A stretch of DNA of 64,000 nt. Origin: Microbacterium hydrocarbonoxydans. GTDB lineage: Bacteria; Actinomycetota; Actinomycetes; Actinomycetales; Microbacteriaceae. The notes under the pieces were generated by a model. The model saw only the letters and a program-made list of their open reading frames with translations, was not told the DNA's origin and made no database searches. Each line of letters starts with the position of its first letter. Position 1 is the stretch's first letter. Below are positions 1 to 7,869 of this stretch, one piece after another. The DNA is taken from the NCBI RefSeq assembly GCF_000956475.1, contig NZ_JYJB01000010.1:310001-374000 (forward strand), written 5' to 3'. Made by a program: the position numbers and the translations under genes.

Positions 1-250
1 GCTGGCCGTCGATCAGGATCAGATCCGCGGCGTCGGACGAATCGTGCGCCGAGAGGATCGAGCCGATGAAGTGGCGATGCCCGCCGTCTTCGTCCGCGAC
101 GGCGCGGACGTCGGCGAGCAGCCGCTCGCATCCGCCGATGTCCCACCGGTACTGGCGCTGGTAGACGGGCACCACGATCGTGGTGTTCCCGGCGGAGAGC
201 CACTCGATCGTGTTGACAGCCGTCGCCTCGACATTGGTGGCAGTGCTCAT
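1..250 (-). CDS. DUF262 (GmrSD N-terminal-like) protein, N-terminal fragment
   Basis: The gene reads leftwards from an ATG at 250 and runs off the window edge, so only the first 83 residues are visible. They contain VPVYQRQYRWD near residues 28-38, a HFIGSIL segment, and LIDGQ at the edge. These are the conserved N-terminal blocks of the DUF262/GmrS nuclease family, where the DGQQR motif belongs to the NTPase/nuclease core. Members include type IV restriction enzymes (GmrSD) and many uncharacterised DUF262-DUF1524 proteins. The C-terminal half is unseen, so a DUF1524 HNH domain and a defence role are inference only. Confidence 0.72.
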   Translation of the reverse strand, partial: MSTATNVEATAVNTIEWLSAGNTTIVVPVYQRQYRWDIGGCERLLADVRAVADEDGGHRHFIGSILSAHDSSDAADLILIDGQ

Positions 251-309
251 GCGAAAAAGTCTATGCGGATAAACCCGGCGGCCATCCCGGGCGCTCCGAG
301 GTCGCGCTG

Positions 310-323
310 TTAGGCTTGCCTTA
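310..323. promoter_or_regulatory. Iron-box-like site (DtxR/IdeR type), candidate
   Basis: TTAGGCTTGCCTTA is an imperfect palindrome 52 bp before the ATG at 376 and 60 bp from the divergent ATG at 250. It resembles the TTAGGNTANCCTAA half of known DtxR/IdeR iron boxes. One site with mismatches is weak evidence, but the downstream gene looks like an iron-dependent oxygenase. Confidence 0.35.
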
Positions 324-375
324 TCAGGGCCTGTTAAAACGTGCTGGCCCCCGATGAGAGGATCTGGTTCAGATC

Positions 376-1149
376 ATGGGATACATCAAGTCCGCCGCCC
401 TCGAAGAAAAGGGCTTCGTCATCCTCGACAGCTACGACAAGGAGATCGACTCTCGCGAGTGGCTCGACATCGAGTACGTCGACTGGAAGTCCTCGGGCGA
501 CACGCGGTTCTCGCCGCTGGCAAGCGCCAAGGGCGAGATCGAGTGCAACGGCTTCTGGAACCACAAGCCGCCGCGCACCGACAAGGACGGCGTCTGGATC
601 GACTCGCAGACGGCCATCGCGCCGACGCTGACCGCCCGCGCCAAGGAGCCGGGCGCGAACGTGGGCCGCTGCCGCGTGATCGAGCTGCAGCCGACGCCCT
701 ACGGCGAATGCCTCTACAACCTCCACCAGGACGACAACAACCGTCTGAACCCCGACGGCACCGGCTGGGTCGTCCGCGGCTTCTTCAACCTCACCGACGA
801 CAAGGACAGCTACTTCGTCCTGCGTGAGAACCGCACCGACCCGAGCATCGAGTACCGCATCGCCCTTCCCGCCGGCGCGCAGCTGATCGTCGACACGCAG
901 CGTCTCTGGCACGCCACCACGCACAACGGCACCGAGCCGCGCTACTGCCTGATCACCTCGTGGGAGTCGGGCCCCGAGCTCGACGCCTACATCGAGAAGT
1001 ACCACGGCACCGACCAGCACGAGCAGGTCGAGGTGCCCCAGGAGGTCCTCGAAGCGGGCTACGCCGAGCAGGCGCAGCGCGACGCAGCGCGCGCGGCCTA
1101 CTACGCGGCCAAGGGTCAGCAGGTCAAGCAGGCCATGAGCGAGGCCTGA
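376..1149 (+). CDS. Hypothetical protein with Fe(II)/2-oxoglutarate oxygenase-like motifs
   Basis: This is a 257-residue protein without signal peptide or membrane segment. I do not recognise a named family. The central region has the layout of a double-stranded beta-helix oxygenase: H117-Q-D119 in YNLHQDDNN, then about 60 residues later H179 in RLWHATTHNGTEPRY with R189 ten residues on. H-x-D ... H ... R is the classic Fe(II)/2-oxoglutarate facial triad plus the 2OG-binding arginine. The last 40 residues are Ala/Gln-rich and probably helical. The gene stands alone, divergent from the DUF262 gene, with an iron-box-like site upstream and a strong hairpin downstream. Catalytic function and substrate are unproven. 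Confidence 0.6.
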   Translation: MGYIKSAALEEKGFVILDSYDKEIDSREWLDIEYVDWKSSGDTRFSPLASAKGEIECNGFWNHKPPRTDKDGVWIDSQTAIAPTLTARAKEPGANVGRCRVIELQPTPYGECLYNLHQDDNNRLNPDGTGWVVRGFFNLTDDKDSYFVLRENRTDPSIEYRIALPAGAQLIVDTQRLWHATTHNGTEPRYCLITSWESGPELDAYIEKYHGTDQHEQVEVPQEVLEAGYAEQAQRDAARAAYYAAKGQQVKQAMSEA

Positions 1150-1165
1150 CCTCCTCAGCTCTGTC

Positions 1166-1207
1166 CACGAAGGCGGGAATCACATCCTTGTGATTTCCGC
1201 CTTCGTG
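1166..1207 (+). terminator. Strong hairpin terminator
   Basis: A 19-bp stem (one G-T pair) at 1166-1184 and 1189-1207 closes a TCCT loop 16 bp after the stop at 1149. No T-run follows, which is common for terminators of high-GC actinobacteria. Confidence 0.75.
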
Positions 1208-1296
1208 CGTGAGAATAGGCGCATAACCGCATATCGCGCCACGCTTCGTTGGTTTCAGGTCGTTGGGGAAGACGCACCTGATGAAACGGAGAGATC

Positions 1297-1800
1297 ATGG
1301 CGACGGCTTACGCACGCGGAGTGGTGTTCATCCACTCCGCGCCACGCGCGCTCTGCCCGCACCTCGAGTGGGCGGTGGGTCGCGCTATCGGGCGTGCGGT
1401 GAACTTCGACTGGGCCGACCAGCCGGTGCTCGATGGCGCCCGCCGGGCCGAGTTCTACTGGGACGGGCCCGTGGGCACCGGAGCTGCTCTCGCCACCGCG
1501 ATCCGGGGCTGGGAGCACCTGCGCTTCGAGGTCACAGAGGATCCGACGCCGCGCAGCGACGGCGGACGCTGGATGCACACACCCGACCTCGGCATCCATT
1601 ACGCACAGACGGACGCCGCCGGCAACGTCGTGATCGGCGAGGACCGCATCCGCTACGCGATGGAGATCGCGGCGGGAAACGTGGCCGAGCTGCAGCGCGA
1701 GCTCGACATCGCGCTCGGCTCGGCCTGGGACGAGGAGCTGGAGCCCTTCCGGCACGCGAGCGACGATGCCCGCGTGGTGTGGCTCCACAAGGTCGGATAG
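1297..1800 (+). CDS. DUF3145 domain-containing protein
   Basis: This 167-residue protein matches the actinobacterial DUF3145 family over its full length. Conserved segments are VVFIHSAPRALCPHLEW near the N-terminus, GTGAALATAIRGW near the middle, then LRFEVTEDP and a TPDLGIHYAQTD block. The function of the family is unknown; it is widespread in Actinobacteria and has no membrane segment. The ATG follows a GGAGAG ribosome-binding sequence at the expected spacing. It lies between two hairpins (1166-1207 and 1902-1944), so it is probably transcribed alone. Confidence 0.9.
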   Translation: MATAYARGVVFIHSAPRALCPHLEWAVGRAIGRAVNFDWADQPVLDGARRAEFYWDGPVGTGAALATAIRGWEHLRFEVTEDPTPRSDGGRWMHTPDLGIHYAQTDAAGNVVIGEDRIRYAMEIAAGNVAELQRELDIALGSAWDEELEPFRHASDDARVVWLHKVG

Positions 1801-1828
1801 CCGAGTGAGCCGGATAGTCCATGGACCT

Positions 1829-1897
1829 GGAGTGGGAAGGCGTGAGTACCGGATGCCGGTGAGTAGTCCCGGACGCTGAGAAGACGTATCCCACTCC
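1829..1897. other. Inverted repeat with nested repeats, possible structured RNA
   Basis: GGAGTGGGA (1829-1837) pairs with TCCCACTCC (1889-1897). The 51 bases between them contain GTGAGTACCGG and GTGAGTAGTCCCGG as near repeats. The region lies between the DUF3145 stop and the terminator at 1902-1944. It could be 3'-UTR structure or a small RNA; no reading frame is supported here. Confidence 0.35.
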
Positions 1898-1901
1898 AAC
1901 G

Positions 1902-1944
1902 ACGAGAACCCCGCTTCTGCGCACAGGAGGCGGGGTTCCCTCGT
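1902..1944. terminator. Hairpin terminator between convergent genes
   Basis: AACCCCGC (1907-1914) pairs with GCGGGGTT (1930-1937), extended by ACGAG/CTCGT after a two-base bulge. It separates the DUF3145 gene from the convergent MocR regulator and may serve both. Confidence 0.65.
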
Positions 1945-1957
1945 GTCCTGCGATCGA

Positions 1958-3358
1958 TCAGATGACCGCCGCGTGCGCCAGGTCTCCGAGCGGTCTGACG
2001 TCTCCGGTCTGAACGTTCTGCCAGGCGCGACGGAATCGCGCCATCGCCTCTGCCGTGCGCTCGGGTGTGAGCGTGATGGGGATGCGCACGCGCCGCTCGA
2101 GAACCCCGCCGGTCGAGAAGCGCGGCCCCGGCGGCAGGATGAGTCCGTGTTCGCGGGCGGCCAGCGACAGCGGTGTCGAGATCGGCGCGCCCAGATCCAC
2201 CCAGGTGGATAGGCCCCCCGGGGTCAGCGGCATGACGAGCCCGGTTCCCTCGAGCCCGGATTCCACGGCAGCGCGGCCGTCGCGCAGACGTTCGCGCACG
2301 TGCGCCGTGAGGGAACGCATGTCGGCGAGCAGCTCGACGGCGATGCACTGCTCGAGCAGGGCCGTGCCCAGTTCGAACGACGGCCGCACGGCGAGCAGCC
2401 GGTCGATGAGAGGCCGCTCCGCCCTGATCCAGCCGATCCTCATGCCGCCCCAGGCGATCTTCGACATCGACCCGACCGTGATCACCCGCGGGTTGTGCGC
2501 GGCCATGGGCAGAGGCGACCATCCGCGATCGATGTCGAGCTCGGCCGTGGTCTCATCGACGATCAGCGTCGTTCCGGTGCTGCGCGCGGTGGTCGCGACG
2601 CGGGAGCGCTCGGCATCGGGAAGCGTGGCTCCGGTCGGATTGTGGAAGTCGGGGATGAGATAGGCGACGTGCGGCCGGCCGCGCAGCAGAAGGTCGGTGA
2701 GATGTCGCTGATCCCAGCCGTGAACATCGACGGGAGTCGGCAGCATCCGATACCCATGGTGTCGCAGCGCCTCGAGCGCGTGCGGGAACGTCGGCTGCTC
2801 CACCAGTGCCCGCTGGCCGCGGCGCCCGATCGTCGCGAGCACGAGGTGCACGGCGTTCAGCGCTCCAGAGGTGATCACGATCTCGTCGGGGTCGGTGTCG
2901 ACGCCGCGCTCGGTGAAGCGGTGCGCCACGGCTTCACGCAGCTCGGGCATGCCGCGCAGCGAGTATCCGCTTGTGCCGCGCAGCGCGGCCAGGCGCGGCA
3001 GCGACCGCACTGTGGCGTCGTACAGCCCGGGAGTCGAGTCCATCGAGGCGATCGAGAGGTCGATCGACGACTCGTCCGCATCGGTCGGAGCCGCCGTCGC
3101 CGAGTGCGGGAGCACGACGCGGGTGCCGCCGCCGTGCACCCGGTTCACGTAGCCGCCGGATTCGAGGATGTCGTACGCGCGGGTCATCGTGGAGCGGGAC
3201 CGGCGGAGCTCCAACGCGAGCGATCGTTCGCTGGGCAGGCGCTCGCCCACCGTGAGGCGGCCGTCGAGCACCAGGGCGCGGATGCGTTCGGCGAGCGTCG
3301 CGGCGGTCGCGCCGGCAACCGAGTCGACGCCGAGCTGTTCGACGAGACGAGAGGTCAT
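1958..3358 (-). CDS. MocR-family regulator (GntR HTH fused to aminotransferase fold), YczR-like
   Basis: The 466-residue protein has a GntR winged helix in residues 15-85 (GERLPSERSLALELRRSRST) and a fold-type-I aminotransferase domain for the rest. The PLP-binding region shows VGSMSKIAWGGMRIGW, with the Schiff-base lysine in SMSK. This is the architecture of MocR/PdxR transcription factors. The gene is divergent from a YczE-type membrane protein, the known arrangement of the YczR subgroup, whose physiological ligand is not established. The 95-bp intergenic region carries repeated TGGTC sites that are probably its operator. It is more likely a regulator than an enzyme because the HTH is intact. 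Confidence 0.9.
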   Translation of the reverse strand: MTSRLVEQLGVDSVAGATAATLAERIRALVLDGRLTVGERLPSERSLALELRRSRSTMTRAYDILESGGYVNRVHGGGTRVVLPHSATAAPTDADESSIDLSIASMDSTPGLYDATVRSLPRLAALRGTSGYSLRGMPELREAVAHRFTERGVDTDPDEIVITSGALNAVHLVLATIGRRGQRALVEQPTFPHALEALRHHGYRMLPTPVDVHGWDQRHLTDLLLRGRPHVAYLIPDFHNPTGATLPDAERSRVATTARSTGTTLIVDETTAELDIDRGWSPLPMAAHNPRVITVGSMSKIAWGGMRIGWIRAERPLIDRLLAVRPSFELGTALLEQCIAVELLADMRSLTAHVRERLRDGRAAVESGLEGTGLVMPLTPGGLSTWVDLGAPISTPLSLAAREHGLILPPGPRFSTGGVLERRVRIPITLTPERTAEAMARFRRAWQNVQTGDVRPLGDLAHAAVI

Positions 3359-3376
3359 GAATCAATCATGGCCGCA

Positions 3377-3434
3377 AGTGGTCCGTGATCACCAGACCAC
3401 TTTTCGATGAGTGGTCCTGAGATGGTCGGTGATC
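3377..3434. promoter_or_regulatory. Probable MocR operator, TGGTC repeats
   Basis: Two near-identical 12-mers, TGGTCCGTGATC (3379-3390) and TGGTCGGTGATC (3423-3434), are direct repeats 44 bp apart, about four helical turns. An inverted copy GACCACT lies at 3395-3401 and another AGTGGTC at 3410-3416. The cluster fills the divergent intergenic region. Direct repeats are the usual binding mode of MocR regulators. Confidence 0.55.
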
Positions 3435-3453
3435 GGGGGATCATGATGGCTTC

Positions 3454-4149
3454 ATGTCCAGGCCCGTTCACCGCAATCGCGTCTTCCGCAACACTCCTCT
3501 GTCGAGGGTCTTCCTGCCGATCGCGGCAGCGAGCCGCCGCGATCTCATTGAGCGTCTGGTCCAGCTCGTGGCCGGGCTGTTCCTCTACGGTGTGGCCCTG
3601 GGGCTCATGATCCGCGGCGGCATCGGCGTCGCCCCGTGGGACGTGCTGTCCCTGGGGCTCGCCGGCAGCAGCGGACTCGGATACGGGCTCATGACGAATC
3701 TCACCGCCGTCGTCGTGCTGCTGCTGTGGATCCCGCTGCGCCAGCGGGTCGGACTCGGCACCGTGGTCAATGCGCTCCTGATCGGACCCAGTGCCGACAT
3801 CGCCCTCGCCGTCATCCCTCCGATGCCGTCGATCTGGGCCGGCGCGCCGCTCTTCCTCGCGGGTCTCGTGCTCCTCGCGTTCGCGACCGGACTCTACATC
3901 GCGGCGGATTTCGGTCCGGGCCCCCGGGACGGCCTGATGACGGGGCTCGTGCGCACGACCGGCTGGCCGGTGTGGCTCGTGCGCACGCTGATCGAGGGCA
4001 CCGTGCTGGTCATCGGATTCCTGCTCGGCGGCCCGGTCGGCGTCGGCACCGTGATGTTCGCCTTCGGCGTCGGCCCGCTGATCGGCTGGTTCCTGCCGGT
4101 CATCTCGAGGATGCGTGAGAAGCGCTCCCGCATGCTCGCGGAAGCCTGA
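3454..4149 (+). CDS. YczE/YyaS/YitT-type integral membrane protein
   Basis: This 231-residue protein is almost entirely hydrophobic, with about five to six membrane segments starting near residue 33 (LIERLVQLVAGLFLYGVALG). It carries the family signatures GGIGVAPWDVLSLGL and ADFGPGPRDGLMTGL. These belong to the YczE family of small membrane proteins, often paired with MocR regulators. No transported substrate is established. The arrangement with the divergent MocR gene suggests the regulator controls it. A perfect hairpin terminator follows at 4164-4198. Confidence 0.85.
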   Translation: MSRPVHRNRVFRNTPLSRVFLPIAAASRRDLIERLVQLVAGLFLYGVALGLMIRGGIGVAPWDVLSLGLAGSSGLGYGLMTNLTAVVVLLLWIPLRQRVGLGTVVNALLIGPSADIALAVIPPMPSIWAGAPLFLAGLVLLAFATGLYIAADFGPGPRDGLMTGLVRTTGWPVWLVRTLIEGTVLVIGFLLGGPVGVGTVMFAFGVGPLIGWFLPVISRMREKRSRMLAEA

Positions 4150-4163
4150 CCCTCGCGACGAAA

Positions 4164-4198
4164 GAAGCGGCCCCCGGATCGGATCCGGGGGCCGCTTC
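4164..4198. terminator. Bidirectional hairpin terminator
   Basis: A perfect 17-bp stem (4164-4180 with 4182-4198) lies between the convergent YczE-type gene and fabF, 15 bp from each stop. It can terminate both the rightward gene and the fab operon. Confidence 0.85.
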
Positions 4199-4213
4199 GT
4201 GGTTCAGGCGGGC

Positions 4214-5455
4214 TCAGTCCTCAGCGCTGGCGAACGCGACGACGGCGTTGTGGCCGCCGAAGCCGAAGGAGTTGCTGATGGCGTACAGCGTGCCCTCGCC
4301 GAGCGGCTGGGCATCTCCGGAGAGCCTGAACGGCACAGCCGGGTCGGGCTCGGTCATGTTGATCGTCGGCGGTGCCACACGGTCGCGCAGCGCGAGGATC
4401 GTGAAGATCGCCTCGAGCGCTCCCGTGCCGCCGAGCAGGTGACCGGTCGACGCCTTGGTCGCAGAGACGGGGATCTCCTTGAGGCGGTCGCCGAAGACGC
4501 GCTCCAGGGCGACGTACTCGTTCGGGTCTCCGACCGGGGTCGAGGTCGCGTGAGCGTTGATGTGCGCGATCTGGTCGGGCGTGATGCCCGCTTCCTCGAG
4601 GGCCTGCGTGACCGCGCGTGCGGCGCCCGAGCCCTCGGGGTCGTTCCCGGTGATGTGGTAGGCGTCGGCCGTCACGCCGCCGCCGAGGACATAGCCGTAG
4701 ATCTTCGCGCCACGGGCCTTCGCGTGCTCCTCGGTCTCGAGGATCAGAGCTGCAGCGCCCTCGCCCATGACGAATCCGTCGCGGTCGATCGCGCCAGGGC
4801 GAGAGGCGTGAGCAGGGTCGTCGTTGCGGCGCGAGAGCGCCTGGGCCGAGGCGAAGGACGCCATCGTGATCGGGTGGATCGCCGATTCGGTGCCGCCGGC
4901 GATCACGACGTCGGCGAGGCCCTCCTGCAGGTGGTGGAAGGCGTGCAGGATCGACTCGGTGCTCGAGGCGCAGGCGCTCACGACGGTCTGGGCGTAGGCG
5001 CGAGCGTGGAACTGCAGAGACAGGTTGCCGGCTGCGGCATTCGGCATGAGCATCGGCACAGTCAGCGGCATGACCCGTCGCGGGCCCTTCTCGCGCAGGG
5101 TGTCCCATGCGTCGAGGAGCGTCCACAGTCCGCCGATGCCGGTGGCGAAGTCGATTCCGAGGCGCTCGGGGGCGACCTCGGGGGAACCGGCGTCCTCCCA
5201 CGCCTCGCGAGCCGCGATCAGCGCGAACTGCGATGACGGGTCGAGGCGCTTCGCCTCGTGCCGGGGGAGGACCTCTTCGGGACGCACGATCGCCTCGGCT
5301 GCGAAGGTGACCGGCAGCTCGTACTGCTGGACCCAGTCGTGCTCGAGCGTGCGGGTGCCGGACATTCCGGCGAGCAGGTTGCTCCAGTTGTCGGGAGCAG
5401 TCCCGCCGATGGCGGACGTGGCGCCGATGCCGGTGACGACGATGCGCTTGGTCAT
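4214..5455 (-). CDS. fabF: 3-oxoacyl-ACP synthase II
   Basis: FabF condenses malonyl-ACP with acyl-ACP in the elongation cycle of type II fatty acid synthesis. The 413-residue protein starts at the ATG of MTKRIVVTGIG. Its thiolase-fold catalytic triad is complete: C162 in VVSACASSTES, H302 in NAHATSTPVGD and H339 in STGHLLGGTGA, with K334 just before. Length is normal. It is the last gene of fabD-fabH-acpP-fabF, 94 bp after acpP. The reading frame stays open further upstream, but only this start gives the family N-terminus. Confidence 0.97.
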   Translation of the reverse strand: MTKRIVVTGIGATSAIGGTAPDNWSNLLAGMSGTRTLEHDWVQQYELPVTFAAEAIVRPEEVLPRHEAKRLDPSSQFALIAAREAWEDAGSPEVAPERLGIDFATGIGGLWTLLDAWDTLREKGPRRVMPLTVPMLMPNAAAGNLSLQFHARAYAQTVVSACASSTESILHAFHHLQEGLADVVIAGGTESAIHPITMASFASAQALSRRNDDPAHASRPGAIDRDGFVMGEGAAALILETEEHAKARGAKIYGYVLGGGVTADAYHITGNDPEGSGAARAVTQALEEAGITPDQIAHINAHATSTPVGDPNEYVALERVFGDRLKEIPVSATKASTGHLLGGTGALEAIFTILALRDRVAPPTINMTEPDPAVPFRLSGDAQPLGEGTLYAISNSFGFGGHNAVVAFASAED

Positions 5456-5549
5456 GGTGTGGTTCCTTGTCGTACGGGTTACGTGCGAGATGAGGGCAGA
5501 GTGGAGGATGCCACGCCCCGCGGGTGGCGGGGGTGGCATCCCGCCCGGA

Positions 5550-5798
5550 TTACTCCTGGCCTGCGACGATGAAGTCGACGGCGTCGCCGACGGTCTTCAG
5601 GTTCTTGACCTCGTCGTCGGGGATGGTGACGCCGAACTTCTCCTCGGCGTTGACGACGATCGTCATCATCGAGATCGAGTCGATGTCGAGGTCGTCGGTG
5701 AACGACTTCTCGAGGGCGACCTCGGAGGCGTTGATGCCGGTCTCGTCGGTGATCAGCTCTGCGAGGCCTGCGAGAACCTCATCGTTGGTGAAAGCCAT
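5550..5798 (-). CDS. acpP: Acyl carrier protein
   Basis: This 82-residue acidic protein carries growing acyl chains on a phosphopantetheine arm. The attachment serine is S41 in DLDIDSISMM, the equivalent of the DSL motif (here DSI). Helix II and III residues (EEKFGVTIPDDE) are typical. A clear GAGGAA ribosome-binding sequence precedes the ATG. It sits between fabH and fabF, where it also acts as substrate carrier for both enzymes. Confidence 0.96.
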   Translation of the reverse strand: MAFTNDEVLAGLAELITDETGINASEVALEKSFTDDLDIDSISMMTIVVNAEEKFGVTIPDDEVKNLKTVGDAVDFIVAGQE

Positions 5799-5866
5799 GT
5801 GGTCTTCCTCTTTCTTGCGGGTTGTATTCGGAACCGTGGAACAGTCTAGAGAAGGTCGGGCCGTTC

Positions 5867-6868
5867 TCAGGGGAGGACGACGACCTGGGCGGCGAAGACG
5901 AGACCGGCGCCGAAGCCGATCTGCAACGCGAGACCGCCGGAGAGCTCGGGGTGCTCGGCCATCAGCCGGTGGCTCGCGAGCGGGATCGAGGCAGCCGAGG
6001 TGTTTCCCGTGGTCTCGATGTCGCGGGCGATCACCGTCGTCTCGGGGAGCTTCAGCTGCTTCGCGAACTCGTCGATGATGCGCATGTTCGCCTGGTGCGG
6101 GATGAATGCGGCGATGTCGGCCGGCTCGACGCCGGCCTTGTCGAGTGCCTCGCGGGCCACCTTCGCCATCTCCCACACCGCCCAGCGGAAGACCGTCGGG
6201 CCCTCCTGGCGCAGCGTCGGCCACGGCGCCTGGCCGTCGCGGAAGTCGGTCAGCGTGTTGTTCATGCCCACCGCGTCGGCCTTCGAGCCGTCGGACCCCC
6301 AGACGGCCGGCGCGATGCCCGGCGTGTCGCTCGGGCCGATGAGCGCGGCGCCCGCGCCGTCGCCCAGAAGGAAGGAGATGCTGCGGTCGGTCGGGTCGAC
6401 GATGTCGGAGAGCTTCTCGGTTCCGATGACGAGCGCGTACGTGGCGGCGCCGGCGCGGATGAGGGCGTCGGCCTGGGCGACGGCGTACGCGTACCCGGCG
6501 CATGCAGCGTTGATGTCGTAGGCGGCCGCGGGATTCGCGCCGACGCGATCGGCCACGATCGCCGAGACCGAGGGCGTCTGCTTCGGGTTGCTGATGGTCG
6601 CCACGATCACGAGGTCGACCTGGTCCGCCGGCACACCGGACTTCTCGATGGCCTCCTGGGCCGCTGCCGCAGCGAGATCGATCGCGTCGGTGTCCTTGTC
6701 GGCGCGCACGCGGGTGATGATGCCGGTGCGCTGGCGGATCCACTCGTCGCTCGAGTCGATCGGGCCCACGAGGTCGTCGTTCGGTACCGCGTTCTCGCCG
6801 CGCGCTGCTCCGTACGAGTAGACCCGCGTGTAGGCGGGACCGGTGAGCTGGTTCAGAGTGGCGCTCAT
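5867..6868 (-). CDS. fabH: 3-oxoacyl-ACP synthase III
   Basis: FabH starts fatty acid synthesis by condensing an acyl-CoA primer with malonyl-ACP; in actinobacteria the primers are often branched. The 333-residue protein keeps the Cys-His-Asn triad: C123 in INAACAGYAY, H258 in FIPHQANMRI and N289 in ETTGNTSAAS. The ATG overlaps the fabD stop (ATGA), indicating translational coupling. A longer reading frame reaches 7045, but the extension overlaps fabD and is not conserved family sequence. Confidence 0.96.
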   Translation of the reverse strand: MSATLNQLTGPAYTRVYSYGAARGENAVPNDDLVGPIDSSDEWIRQRTGIITRVRADKDTDAIDLAAAAAQEAIEKSGVPADQVDLVIVATISNPKQTPSVSAIVADRVGANPAAAYDINAACAGYAYAVAQADALIRAGAATYALVIGTEKLSDIVDPTDRSISFLLGDGAGAALIGPSDTPGIAPAVWGSDGSKADAVGMNNTLTDFRDGQAPWPTLRQEGPTVFRWAVWEMAKVAREALDKAGVEPADIAAFIPHQANMRIIDEFAKQLKLPETTVIARDIETTGNTSAASIPLASHRLMAEHPELSGGLALQIGFGAGLVFAAQVVVLP

Positions 6869-7785
6869 GCGGCGTCTCCGTTCAGCAGCGCGACGGCTGC
6901 ATCGAGGTCTTCGGGGGTCTTCACAGCCACGGTGGGAACACCGCGCAGCCCGCGCTTGGCGAGACCGACGAGGGCGCCCGCGGGGGTGAGCTCGACGAGT
7001 CCTGCGACGCCCTGCTCGGCGAAGGACGCCATGCACAGGTCCCACCGAACCGGGGACGACACCTGATCGACCAGGTAGCTCAGCGCCATCGCGCCGTCCG
7101 ACACGGTCGAGCCGTCGCGGTTGGTCCAGAGTGTCACCTCGGGATCGGATGCTTCGACTCCCGCCACAGCGTCGCGGAGCGCCGCGACCGCGGAGGCCAT
7201 GTACGAGGTGTGGAACGCGCCGGCGACCTGCAGCGGAATCACCCGGGTGCCGCGCAGCGGCTCCTCGGCGAGGGCGGCGAGCGCCGGGAGCGCGCCCGCG
7301 GCGACGATCTGGCCGCCGCCGTTGTAGTTCGCCGGCGTGAGCTCGAGTTCTTCGAGGCGGGCGAGTACGGCCTCCTCATCCCCGCCGAGCACGGCGCTCA
7401 TTCCGGTCGGCGTGTGCGCCGCGGCATCCGCCATCGCCCTCCCGCGGATGCCGACCAGGCGCATCGCGTCATCGGCCGAGATCACGCCGGCGCCCGCGAG
7501 GGCGGCGAGTTCGCCGACCGAGTGCCCGGCGATGCCGTCGGGGCGTCGGCCGGCGCGTTCGAGCAGCTGACGCTCGGCGACGAGGGACGCTGCGACGATC
7601 AGCGGCTGCGCGATGCGCGTGTCGCGGATGGTGTCGGCATCCGATTCGGTGCCGTGCTGGATGAGGTCGACCTGAGCGGCCTCGGAGTATGCGGCGAGCT
7701 GCTCAGCCACGCCGTCGAGTTCGAGCCAGGGGGAGAGGAAGCCCGGGGTCTGGGAACCCTGACCGGGGCAGGCGTAGACGATCAC
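6865..7785 (-). CDS. fabD: Malonyl-CoA:ACP malonyltransferase
   Basis: FabD transfers malonyl from CoA to the acyl carrier protein. The protein (306 residues from the GTG at 7785) starts MIVYACPGQGSQTPG, the usual N-terminus. The catalytic serine is S89 in AGHSVGELAALAG and the histidine H192 in GAFHTSYM. An ATG at 7833 would add 16 residues (MMVHPALAAKRW...) that do not look like the family, so I prefer GTG. It is the first gene of the fab operon, 84 bp after the FasR stop, and that gap holds an inverted repeat. Confidence 0.94.
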   Translation of the reverse strand: MIVYACPGQGSQTPGFLSPWLELDGVAEQLAAYSEAAQVDLIQHGTESDADTIRDTRIAQPLIVAASLVAERQLLERAGRRPDGIAGHSVGELAALAGAGVISADDAMRLVGIRGRAMADAAAHTPTGMSAVLGGDEEAVLARLEELELTPANYNGGGQIVAAGALPALAALAEEPLRGTRVIPLQVAGAFHTSYMASAVAALRDAVAGVEASDPEVTLWTNRDGSTVSDGAMALSYLVDQVSSPVRWDLCMASFAEQGVAGLVELTPAGALVGLAKRGLRGVPTVAVKTPEDLDAAVALLNGDAA

Positions 7786-7830
7786 CTCACCATCTTGCCA
7801 ACGTTTCGCGGCAAGCGCTGGATGAACCAT

Positions 7831-7855
7831 CACAAGATTCGTGAGAACGCTTGTG
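7831..7855 (-). promoter_or_regulatory. Candidate FasR operator upstream of fabD
   Basis: CACAAG (7831-7836) and CTTGTG (7850-7855) form an inverted repeat with a 13-bp spacer centred on TTCGTGAGAA. It lies 46-70 bp before the fabD start, in the short gap between fasR and fabD. The neighbouring activator makes it the natural candidate site; binding is not shown. Confidence 0.4.
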
Positions 7856-7869
7856 TGTGGCGCACAGGC

